Shown: positions 7,025-13,527 of the stretch, piece by piece
Position numbering within the stretch: position 1 is the first letter of the stretch
Layout of the letters: every line of letters begins with the position of its first letter
NCBI GenBank assembly: GCA_016463365.1
Contig: JAEMRJ010000053.1
Span: forward strand, 1-14,314
DNA: 14,314 bases
From: Thermoleophilaceae bacterium
Lineage (GTDB): Bacteria; Actinomycetota; Thermoleophilia; Solirubrobacterales; JACPNS01
Direction of reading: 5' to 3'
Translations under genes and position numbers: made by a program
Notes under the pieces: model-generated
Database searches by the model: none
The model's input: the letters and a program-made list of their open reading frames with translations, nothing else
Told to the model about the DNA's origin: nothing

Positions 7025-7410
7025 GTGATGAGCTCTACCGCGATTACATCCTCGAGCACTACAAGTCGCCGCACCACTTCGGCACGCTCGAGCAGTACGA
7101 CCTCCAGGCACACGACGTAAACCCGCTCTGCGGCGACGAGCTGCAGGTGCAGATTGCGGTGGACGAGAACGGCGTGATCACAGACATCGCGTTCGAGGGC
7201 GCCGGCTGCGCGATCAGCCAGGCCAGCGCGTCGATCGCCTCAGACGAGTACATCGGAATGAACGTGGATCAGGTCACCGGGCTCGACCACGCCTGGATCC
7301 AGGATCTGCTGGGGATTGAGATCTCCCCGACGCGCAAGAAGTGCGCGCAGCTGAATCTCAAGGTCATGCGCGGCGCCGTCACCGGCGAGGCGACCTGGCC
7401 CGAGGGGTAG
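7021..7410 (+). CDS. sufU: Sulfur-transfer protein SufU (zinc-dependent)
   Basis: 129 residues, a little shorter than Bacillus SufU. It is of the IscU fold with the zinc ligands expected for SufU: Cys37 and Asp39 in the LCGDE motif, Cys63 in GAGCAIS, and Cys108 in RKKCAQL. In the known family, zinc is swapped with SufS so that Cys37 takes the persulfide from the desulfurase. The opening LYRDYILEHYKSPHHFG is typical. ATGA overlap with sufS indicates coupling. It is the last gene of the contiguous suf block; no strong hairpin follows before the next start 68 bases on. Confidence 0.96.
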   Translation: MSDELYRDYILEHYKSPHHFGTLEQYDLQAHDVNPLCGDELQVQIAVDENGVITDIAFEGAGCAISQASASIASDEYIGMNVDQVTGLDHAWIQDLLGIEISPTRKKCAQLNLKVMRGAVTGEATWPEG

Positions 7411-7453
7411 CTTCCGGCCCATCTGCTGCCCCGCCCTCGAGGAATCATCGCAG

Positions 7454-7477
7454 TTCAGGTACTGTGCGGTTTCTGAA
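7454..7477. promoter_or_regulatory. Inverted repeat over a possible promoter of the FAD dehydrogenase gene
   Basis: TTCAG (7454-7458) and CTGAA (7473-7477) are exact inverted copies spaced by 14 bases, immediately before the ATG at 7479. A TACTGT (7460-7465) between them fits the actinobacterial TANNNT -10 pattern and would give a leader of only a few bases. No Shine-Dalgarno is seen, which agrees with a near-leaderless message. Short repeat, modest support. Confidence 0.22.
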
Positions 7478-7478
7478 T

Positions 7479-9176
7479 ATGGCGGGTATCCCTCTCAAAT
7501 CTGATGTGATCGTGGTCGGCGCGGGCCTGGCCGGGCTTGTCGCCGCCTGCGAGCTCGCCGACGCGGGCAAGCGCGTCCTGATCATCGACCAGGAACCCGA
7601 GGCGTCTCTGGGCGGGCAGGCATTCTGGTCGCTCGGCGGGCTGATGCTTGTCGGCTCGCCCGAGCAGCGCCGCGCGCGCATCAAGGACTCTTTCGAACTT
7701 GCATGGCAGGACTGGGTCGGTACCGCTGCCTTCGACCGCCCAGAGGACGAGTGGCCGAGGAAGTGGGCCGAGGCGTACGTGAACTTCGCCGCTGGTGAGA
7801 AGCGCGCCTGGCTCTCGGCCATGGGCGTCAGGTGGGTGCCCAGCCCCGGCTGGCCCGAGCGCGGTGGCCACCTCGCCGGCGGTCACGGGAACTCTGTCCC
7901 GCGCTTTCACATCACCTGGGGCACCGGCCCCGGGCTGCTTGAGCCGTTCGTGGCGCGGATCCGGGCGGCGCATGCAGCCGGCAAGGTCGACTTCGCCTTC
8001 CGCCACCGCGTCGACGAGCTCGATCTGACCGACGGAACGGTCACCGGAGTGTCCGGAGCTGTGCTGGAGCCGAGCGCCGCCGGACGCGGCGAGGACAGCT
8101 CACGCGTTCAGATCGGCACGTTTTCTGCGCAGGCCGAAGCGGTGGTCGTCAGCTCTGGCGGAATCGGCGGCAACTTTGATCTGGTGCGCGAGAACTGGCC
8201 CGATCGCCTGGGCCCCGCGCCAGAGCACCTGATCCGCGGGGTTCCCGTCAGCACCGACGGCCGAATGCTCGGAATTTCTGAGCGCGCCGGCGCCAACCTG
8301 ATCGGCAGCGACCGCATGTGGCACTACACCGAAGGCGTTCGCAACTGGGCCCCGATCTGGTCTGACCACGCAATCCGCATCCTCCCCGGTCCGTCGCCGC
8401 TGTGGTTTGACGCGACCGGTGAGCGCATGCCCCTCCCCTGCCTGCCCGGCTTTGACACGATCGGGACGATGACCCAGATCGGCCAGACGGGGCATGATTA
8501 CAGCTGGTTCATCCTCAACGAGCGGATCATCGCCAAGGAGTTCGCGCTCAGCGGCTCCGAACAGAACCCGGACGTGACCGGAAAGAGCGTCCGGGCAACG
8601 TTCAGCCAACGCGTACTGCCAAACGTCCCGGATCCGGTCCGGGCATTCATGAACAAGGGCCCCGACTTTGTCGTGCGCAACGACCTCCGCTCACTGGTCG
8701 ACGGTATGAATGCGCTCCGCCACGGCGGCGGCCGGGTCGAGCTTGACCGCATCGAGCAACAGATCGTCGAGCGCGACCGCGAGCTCCGCAACCCGTACAG
8801 CAAGGACATGCAGCTCGTCGCGATCAACGGCGCGCGCAAGTACCTGGCCGACCGCGTCACGCGCGTCGCCAAGCCGCACGAGATTCTCGACCCGAAGGCC
8901 GGCCCGCTGATTGCTGTGAAACTGAATCTTCTGACCCGCAAGACGCTCGGAGGGATCCAGACCGATCTCGACGGCCGCGCACTGCGCGCTGACGGGACGC
9001 CGCTGCCCGGGCTTTATGCCGCAGGCGAGGCGTCCGGCTTCGGCGGCGGCGGGATGCACGGCTACCGCGCGCTCGAGGGCACTTTCCTCGGTGGTTGCCT
9101 GTTCAGCGGGCGCATTGCCGGTCGCGCGGCTGCTGCAGCGCTCGGCGCACGCTCGGCCGCCCACGCAATTGCCTAA
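7479..9176 (+). CDS. FAD-binding dehydrogenase, KsdD/fumarate reductase flavoprotein family
   Basis: 565 residues from ATG at 7479; the frame is open further upstream, but that part does not look like this family. The N terminus has the dinucleotide-binding strand VIVVGAGLAGLVAACELA (10-27; GAGLAG 14-19) ending at acidic Asp37. GGI-T (491-495) and the C-terminal flavin block GLYAAGEASGFGGGGMHGY (511-529), then ALEGTFLGGCLFSG, complete the FAD site. The overall pattern resembles the actinobacterial predicted-oxidoreductase group typified by Rv0785 and, more distantly, 3-ketosteroid dehydrogenases and fumarate reductases. It should oxidise or reduce a carbon-carbon bond next to a carbonyl; the substrate cannot be read from sequence. 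No signal peptide or membrane segment is seen. A small thioesterase follows ten bases after the stop, so the two are probably co-transcribed. Confidence 0.9.
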   Translation: MAGIPLKSDVIVVGAGLAGLVAACELADAGKRVLIIDQEPEASLGGQAFWSLGGLMLVGSPEQRRARIKDSFELAWQDWVGTAAFDRPEDEWPRKWAEAYVNFAAGEKRAWLSAMGVRWVPSPGWPERGGHLAGGHGNSVPRFHITWGTGPGLLEPFVARIRAAHAAGKVDFAFRHRVDELDLTDGTVTGVSGAVLEPSAAGRGEDSSRVQIGTFSAQAEAVVVSSGGIGGNFDLVRENWPDRLGPAPEHLIRGVPVSTDGRMLGISERAGANLIGSDRMWHYTEGVRNWAPIWSDHAIRILPGPSPLWFDATGERMPLPCLPGFDTIGTMTQIGQTGHDYSWFILNERIIAKEFALSGSEQNPDVTGKSVRATFSQRVLPNVPDPVRAFMNKGPDFVVRNDLRSLVDGMNALRHGGGRVELDRIEQQIVERDRELRNPYSKDMQLVAINGARKYLADRVTRVAKPHEILDPKAGPLIAVKLNLLTRKTLGGIQTDLDGRALRADGTPLPGLYAAGEASGFGGGGMHGYRALEGTFLGGCLFSGRIAGRAAAAALGARSAAHAIA

Positions 9177-9186
9177 TCTGACCCGC

Positions 9187-9603
9187 GTGAGCGAATCAGA
9201 ACCAATCACCCACGAGCTGCGGGTCCGCTACTCCGAGTGCGACGCCCAGGGCATCGTGTTCAACGCCCGCTGGTTCGAGTACTTCGATGTCGCGATGACC
9301 GAGTTCTGGCGCGAGGTGATCGGCGGGTACTCACATCTTCCCGACTCACTCGGCGTGGAGACCGTCGTCGCAGAAACTGGCGCGAGGTTCCGCGGCGCCG
9401 GGCGTTTTGACGACCTGCTCGCGTTCGTGATTCACGTCCGTCGGATCGGCACTTCTTCGATGCGGGTGGAGATCGACTGCCGGCGCGAAGAGACGCTGCT
9501 CTGCGAGGGCTTCATCGAATACGTTTTCGTTGACCCGCGGGAGCTGATCCCGGTCCCGATACCAGAGCAGCTGCTTGAGCTGCTTCCGGCAGTCAGCCGA
9601 TAA
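9187..9603 (+). CDS. Hot-dog fold acyl-CoA thioesterase (YbgC/FcbC-like)
   Basis: 138 residues from GTG at 9187. The motif VRYSECDAQGIVFNARWFEY carries the catalytic-type aspartate (Asp19) of the 4-hydroxybenzoyl-CoA thioesterase/YbgC group, and the length matches single-domain hot-dog enzymes, which act as oligomers. It would hydrolyse an acyl-CoA or related thioester in the cytosol. It begins ten bases after the FAD dehydrogenase stop without a clear ribosome site, suggesting a shared transcript and linked metabolism of a CoA ester. Its last 11 bases overlap the end of the convergent fbpC-like gene (9593-9603), so there is no room for a terminator between them. The exact substrate is unknown. 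Confidence 0.88.
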   Translation: MSESEPITHELRVRYSECDAQGIVFNARWFEYFDVAMTEFWREVIGGYSHLPDSLGVETVVAETGARFRGAGRFDDLLAFVIHVRRIGTSSMRVEIDCRREETLLCEGFIEYVFVDPRELIPVPIPEQLLELLPAVSR

Positions 9604-10630
9604 CGCTGGCGATCGAACCGGGTGCCGGCGCGATCCGGACGCGGTCGCCGACCTCACAGAGTTCGACTGACGGGCGCTGCGCCACGAGCGTGCCGCCGTC
9701 CGCGGTCCTGACGCGGTACATGATGTCGTGACCGTAGAACTCGCGTGCGACGACCTCGTATCCGCCTTCTGCGTCTGCCGTGACTTCGAGTTGTTCGGGC
9801 CGTATCGCAACTGCGTGTTTTCCGTCGCTGGCCTGATGAAGAAGTGCGATCTCGCCGAGTTCGGTGCGGGCGGTGTCGGACTGGACATCGCCGGGGAGCA
9901 CGTTCACATCACCGACAAACTCGGCCACCCAGCGCTCGGCCGGTCGCCAGTAGATCTCCTGCGGCTCACCGGTCTGCACGATCCTGCCTTCACGCATCAC
10001 CGCGACTCGATCGGCCATCGAGAGCGCCTCCTCCTGGTCGTGGGTGACCAGGATCGCCGTCGTGCCCACCTCGCGCAGAATCGCCTGCACATCGCGTCGC
10101 AATCCAGCCCGCAGTGAGGCGTCGAGGCTCGAGAACGGCTCGTCGAGCAGCACCACGTCTGGTTCTGGCGCCAGCGCGCGGGCCAGCGCGACACGCTGCC
10201 GCTCGCCGCCGGACAGTTCATGCGCGAAGGCGTCCTCACGCTGTGTGAGTCCGACCAGGTCGAGCGCGCGTCGCGCGACGCCCGTGCGCTCGGCACGCGG
10301 CAGATGATGCAGACCGAACTCGACGTTCCTCAGGACCGAGAGGTGCGGAAACAACGCGTAGTCCTGGACGACCATGCCGATCTGCCGCTTTTCCGGCGGC
10401 ACGGGCGATCGGCCATCACCGCTCAGCAGGCGACCGTTGACGCTGACCTGACCCGAATCGGGCAGTTCAAAGCCCATCAGCACACGCAGCAGCGTCGACT
10501 TCCCGCAGCCAGACGGCCCGAGCACGGCAAACAGTTCTCCGCGCTCGACCGCGATTGACGCCTCGTCAAGCGCGACGATCTCACCAAACCGCTTGGTCAC
10601 CTTGTTGATTTCTATGCCTATTTCCGACAT
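9593..10630 (-). CDS. fbpC: Fe(III)-type ABC importer ATPase (FbpC-like)
   Basis: 345 residues from ATG at 10630. ATPase domain: Walker A GPSGCGKST (38-46), Q loop Gln89 in VVQDYALFPH, signature LSGGERQR (139-146), Walker B VVLLDEP (159-165) with the D loop SSLD, and switch His197 in VTHDQEEAL. Residues from about 240 form a C-terminal TOBE-type regulatory domain, as in FbpC, PotA and CysA. The frame is open further upstream to 10696, but residues before MSEIGIEINK do not look like the family. A TAGTAT -10 lies only ten bases upstream, so the message may be leaderless. It is transcribed away from the binding protein and permease genes, an uncommon split, but they share one intergenic region and should form one importer. 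Substrate iron is inferred from the partner binding protein. Confidence 0.93.
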   Translation of the reverse strand: MSEIGIEINKVTKRFGEIVALDEASIAVERGELFAVLGPSGCGKSTLLRVLMGFELPDSGQVSVNGRLLSGDGRSPVPPEKRQIGMVVQDYALFPHLSVLRNVEFGLHHLPRAERTGVARRALDLVGLTQREDAFAHELSGGERQRVALARALAPEPDVVLLDEPFSSLDASLRAGLRRDVQAILREVGTTAILVTHDQEEALSMADRVAVMREGRIVQTGEPQEIYWRPAERWVAEFVGDVNVLPGDVQSDTARTELGEIALLHQASDGKHAVAIRPEQLEVTADAEGGYEVVAREFYGHDIMYRVRTADGGTLVAQRPSVELCEVGDRVRIAPAPGSIASVIG

Positions 10631-10640
10631 TGCAAGTCGG

Positions 10641-10646
10641 ATACTA
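10641..10646 (-). promoter_or_regulatory. Putative -10 box of the fbpC-like gene
   Basis: Minus strand TAGTAT fits the actinobacterial TANNNT pattern and ends ten bases before the ATG at 10630. Transcription would begin at or within a few bases of the start codon, consistent with the absence of a ribosome site. No clear -35 is seen. The palindrome at 10647-10660 touches its upstream side, where a repressor would block polymerase. Confidence 0.4.
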
Positions 10647-10660
10647 TTAGGCCCGCCTAA
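10647..10660. promoter_or_regulatory. DtxR/IdeR-like palindrome in the divergent iron importer promoter
   Basis: TTAGGC-CC-GCCTAA is a perfect 6-bp inverted repeat with a 2-base centre. It matches 11 of the 14 right-hand bases of the 19-base IdeR consensus (TTAGGTTAGGCTAACCTAA), differing only at three central bases; the outer left five bases match poorly. It lies between the divergent fbpC-like and fbpA-like genes and next to the -10 of fbpC. Iron-loaded DtxR-family repressors bind such sites to silence iron uptake. The site is seen; the regulator and its role are inferred. Confidence 0.5.
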
Positions 10661-10736
10661 GTGAGTTGGCAGAAACTTGAATTTCACTGCCTCCACCCCC
10701 GTTACTCAGCTTTCAGGTACCCCACAGAAAAACCAC

Positions 10737-10742
10737 GAAAGG
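10737..10742 (+). promoter_or_regulatory. Ribosome binding site deciding the TTG start of the binding protein
   Basis: GAAAGG sits six bases before TTG at 10749. This spacing, and the fact that the reading from 10749 begins directly with a lipoprotein signal peptide, favours this start over the upstream TTG at 10677, which would add 24 residues before the signal. Confidence 0.65.
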
Positions 10743-10748
10743 CTGAAC

Positions 10749-11807
10749 TTGAAAAACCATTACGCCCCAAAAATCCTTTTCGCACTGCTGGCAATGCTGC
10801 TCGCGCTTGCAGCCGCGGGCTGCGGCAGCGACGATGACTCGTCCGCAGACACTGCCGCGACGACCGACTCGCTCGTCGTCTATTCAGGCCGTGACGCCGA
10901 GCTCGTCGAGGACCTCTACGCGAAGTTCGAGAAGGAATCCGGCGTCAAGCTCGAAGTCCGCTACGCCGACACCCCCGAGCTCGCCGCGACACTGATCGAA
11001 GAGGGCGCGAACACGCCCGCTGATGTCTTCTACGCGCAGGACGCCGGCGCAGTGGGATCTGTTGCCAACAAGGGACTGCTCGCTCCGATCACCGCCAAGT
11101 CATTTGATGATGTCCCAGATCGGTTCCGCGCCACCGACGGTGCGTGGACCGGCATCACCGGTCGGGCGCGCACGCAGATCTACAACACCGACAAACTCAA
11201 GGCAGACGAGCTGCCCGAATCTGTGCTCGCCCTGACCGAACCCGAATGGAAGGGCCGCGTGGCGATAGCGCCCGGCAACTCGTCGTTCCAGGGATTCGTC
11301 ACGGCGATGCGCGAAACGATCGGCGACGCGAAGACGAAGGCATGGCTCGAGGGCATGAAGGCCAACGACGTGAAGACCTACGAAGGCAACGGCGACATCG
11401 CTGCTGCGGTCGCAGACGCAGAGGTCGACACCGGGCTTGTGAACCACTATTACCTCTATGAACTGCTCGCCGAGAATCCGGACGCACCGGCCGCGAACCA
11501 CTTCTTCAAGAAGGGCGACCCGGGTGCATTCGTCAACGCCTCTGCCGCCGGAATCCTCAAGGCCGGCAAGAACCAGGCAAACGCGCAGAAGTTCATCGAA
11601 TTCCTGCTCAGCGAGGGTCAGGCGTACTTCGCGACCGAGGCCGCAGAGAAGGAGTACCCGGTGATCGCCAGCTACCAGGAGGACCTGCCCGAGTCGCTGC
11701 CGCCGCTCGAAGAAGTTGAGGGTCCCGATGTCCCGCTCGACACACTCGGTGAAGAGCTCCCGAGTACGGTTCGGATGATTGAGTCCGTCGGCTTCCCAGG
11801 AACCTGA
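10749..11807 (+). CDS. fbpA: Fe(III) ABC importer substrate-binding lipoprotein (FbpA-like)
   Basis: 352 residues from TTG at 10749. The signal peptide (MKNHYAPK, then a hydrophobic run) ends in a lipobox with Cys25 (LAAAGC), so the protein should be a membrane-anchored lipoprotein. A Ser/Asp/Thr-rich linker follows. The mature part opens with LVVYSGRDAELVEDLYAKFE, the usual beginning of class C iron-binding proteins. The adjacent tyrosines in NHYYLY (Tyr234, Tyr235) match the FbpA iron-ligand pair. It would bind ferric iron outside the membrane and hand it to the permease. Its end overlaps the permease start by 29 bases. Related binding proteins for thiamine or phosphonate share the fold, but the tyrosine pair and gene context favour iron. 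Confidence 0.9.
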   Translation: MKNHYAPKILFALLAMLLALAAAGCGSDDDSSADTAATTDSLVVYSGRDAELVEDLYAKFEKESGVKLEVRYADTPELAATLIEEGANTPADVFYAQDAGAVGSVANKGLLAPITAKSFDDVPDRFRATDGAWTGITGRARTQIYNTDKLKADELPESVLALTEPEWKGRVAIAPGNSSFQGFVTAMRETIGDAKTKAWLEGMKANDVKTYEGNGDIAAAVADAEVDTGLVNHYYLYELLAENPDAPAANHFFKKGDPGAFVNASAAGILKAGKNQANAQKFIEFLLSEGQAYFATEAAEKEYPVIASYQEDLPESLPPLEEVEGPDVPLDTLGEELPSTVRMIESVGFPGT

Positions 11808-13416
11808 ACCGCGCCTGACCAGCACAGCGCAGCGACTCCGCCGGAATCTCGTTTTCCTTCCGGCGGGGTTCGCCGCGGTGCTCACGCTCGTCCCGATCCT
11901 CTATGTGGTGATCCGGTCGGTCGGTGCTGACGGCTATGCGTGGGAGAGACTCTTCTCTGAGCGCACGCTTGAGCTGCTGGTCAACAGCCTGGGTCTGGCC
12001 GGTGCTGTCGCCGTCGCAGCGGTCGCGATCTCGCTCCCCTACGCGTGGCTTGTCACCTCGACCGACATGCCGGCGCGGCGCTTCTTCGAGATAACCGGGG
12101 CACTGCCGCTGGTGGTGCCGAGCTACGTCGGCGCGGCGATCATGATCGACGCGTTCGGCCCGCGAGGACTGCTGCAGCAGGCCCTTGAGTCACCGCTGGG
12201 CATCGAGCGTATGCCGTCGCTGTACGGCTTTTTCGGCGCATTCGTGACGCTCACGCTGTTCACTTATCCCTACGTTCTGCTGCTCGCGATCGCCGCCTTC
12301 AAGCGGGTCGATCCGGCCATGGAGGAATCGGCCAGGGGCCTGGGCCTGACCCCGGTGCGCGCCTTCGTCCGCGCGACTCTCCCCCAGCTCCGGCCCGCCC
12401 TGGTCGCCGGCGGGCTGCTCTGCGCGCTATATGCGATCTCCGACTTCGGCGTCGTCTCCTTGATGCGCTTTGACACGCTCACGCGCTCGATCTACAACCT
12501 CTACCGCTCGTTCTATGACCCGGGCGGAGCAGCGCTGCTGGCATCGCTGGTGATCATCCTGACCGGCACGATGCTGGCGCTGGAACACAGGCTGCGCGTC
12601 GACCCGCAGAAGCTGGCAGTCCGCTCGGCGCGCTCGGCAGAACGCAGCCCGGTCGCGATCGGAAGATGGAGATACGCAGGCATCGGCTTCTGCCTCTGGA
12701 TCTTTCTGTTTTCGATCGCAGTGCCGCTGCTCGTACTCGGCTACTGGGTCGCGACCGGTCCGCAGGCGGACTGGTTTGATGACCAGACCATCAACGCGAT
12801 CGCCGGGTCGGTCACTGCTTCGAGCTGGGCCGCCCTGGCAGCGACTGCCCTTGCGCTGCCCGTGGCGATCGTTGCCCTGAGGCACTCCGGCCGCGCTGCG
12901 CGGGTGATCGAGACGATCACGACGTCGGGCTTCGCTCTGCCGGGCGTGGTCGTAGCCCTCGGGCTCGTGTTCTTCGCAACCAGGTATGCGGGGCCGCTCT
13001 ACCAGTCCCTGGCCCTGCTTGTGGTCGCCTACGTGATCCGCTTCATCCCCCAGGCGATCGAGGGTGCGCGAACCGGACTCGAACGCGCCGACCCCGGACT
13101 GGATGAGGCCGCGCGCGGACTCGGTGCCGGTCGAATGCGGGTCTTCAGGCGCGTCACCCTGCCGCTCGCCGCCCCCGGCGTTGCCGCCGGAGCGATGCTG
13201 GTCTTTCTGACCGCGATGAAGGAACTCCCGGCGACCCTGATCCTCAAACCCACCGGCTTCGAGACGCTCGCGACACGAATCTGGGCGGCAGCGAACACGG
13301 GCTCCTACTCGCAAGCAGCTGTGCCGGCGCTGATTCTGATTGCGATCTCCGCGACAGCGCTTGCAGTCGGGTCTTCAAAGCGCGTCGACTCCGGGCGCCC
13401 ACGGCCGCGCGAGTGA
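11779..13416 (+). CDS. fbpB: Fe(III) ABC importer permease, fused double domain (FbpB-like)
   Basis: 545 residues with about twelve hydrophobic segments, the first near 24-45 and the last near 514-531. Two permease halves are fused, as in FbpB/SfuB: each has an EAA loop that docks on the ATPase, EESARGLGLTPVRAF...LPQLRPAL (182-208) and DEAARGLGAGRMRVF...LPLAAPGV (442-468). It forms the channel for iron brought by the lipoprotein. The start used is TTG at 11779, inside the end of the binding-protein gene in another frame, implying translational coupling. A later start would remove part of the first membrane segment. The C terminus is a short Arg/Pro-rich tail. Confidence 0.92.
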   Translation: MSPSASQEPEPRLTSTAQRLRRNLVFLPAGFAAVLTLVPILYVVIRSVGADGYAWERLFSERTLELLVNSLGLAGAVAVAAVAISLPYAWLVTSTDMPARRFFEITGALPLVVPSYVGAAIMIDAFGPRGLLQQALESPLGIERMPSLYGFFGAFVTLTLFTYPYVLLLAIAAFKRVDPAMEESARGLGLTPVRAFVRATLPQLRPALVAGGLLCALYAISDFGVVSLMRFDTLTRSIYNLYRSFYDPGGAALLASLVIILTGTMLALEHRLRVDPQKLAVRSARSAERSPVAIGRWRYAGIGFCLWIFLFSIAVPLLVLGYWVATGPQADWFDDQTINAIAGSVTASSWAALAATALALPVAIVALRHSGRAARVIETITTSGFALPGVVVALGLVFFATRYAGPLYQSLALLVVAYVIRFIPQAIEGARTGLERADPGLDEAARGLGAGRMRVFRRVTLPLAAPGVAAGAMLVFLTAMKELPATLILKPTGFETLATRIWAAANTGSYSQAAVPALILIAISATALAVGSSKRVDSGRPRPRE

Positions 13417-13460
13417 ACTACTCGTTCCGACGCCGACTCAACTACAATTCCTACCACCGA

Positions 13461-13479
13461 GGACGGGTATAGACCGTCC
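13461..13479. promoter_or_regulatory. Inverted repeat over the presumed sufB promoter
   Basis: GGACGG (13461-13466) and CCGTCC (13474-13479) are exact inverted copies separated by seven bases that contain TATAGA (13468-13473), a fair -10 box. No good -35 is found 17 bases upstream. The spot is 49 bases before the sufB ATG and 45 bases after the permease stop. A repressor bound here would cover the promoter; the Rrf2-like protein is one candidate. It could also form an RNA hairpin without a T tract. Confidence 0.4.
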
Positions 13480-13527
13480 AGGGCTCGATCCCCCGTCGAA
13501 ACACTCATTCACCGAGGACCAACGCGC

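Noticed and set aside
10677..10748. TTG at 10677 as the start of the iron-binding lipoprotein
   Set aside because: It adds 24 polar residues ahead of the signal peptide; GAAAGG six bases before TTG at 10749 marks the better start.
12427..13314. 295-residue minus-strand open frame opposite the permease
   Set aside because: Its composition (Arg/Gly/Asp/His-rich) and lack of any domain mark it as a shadow of the permease, which has two EAA loops and membrane segments.
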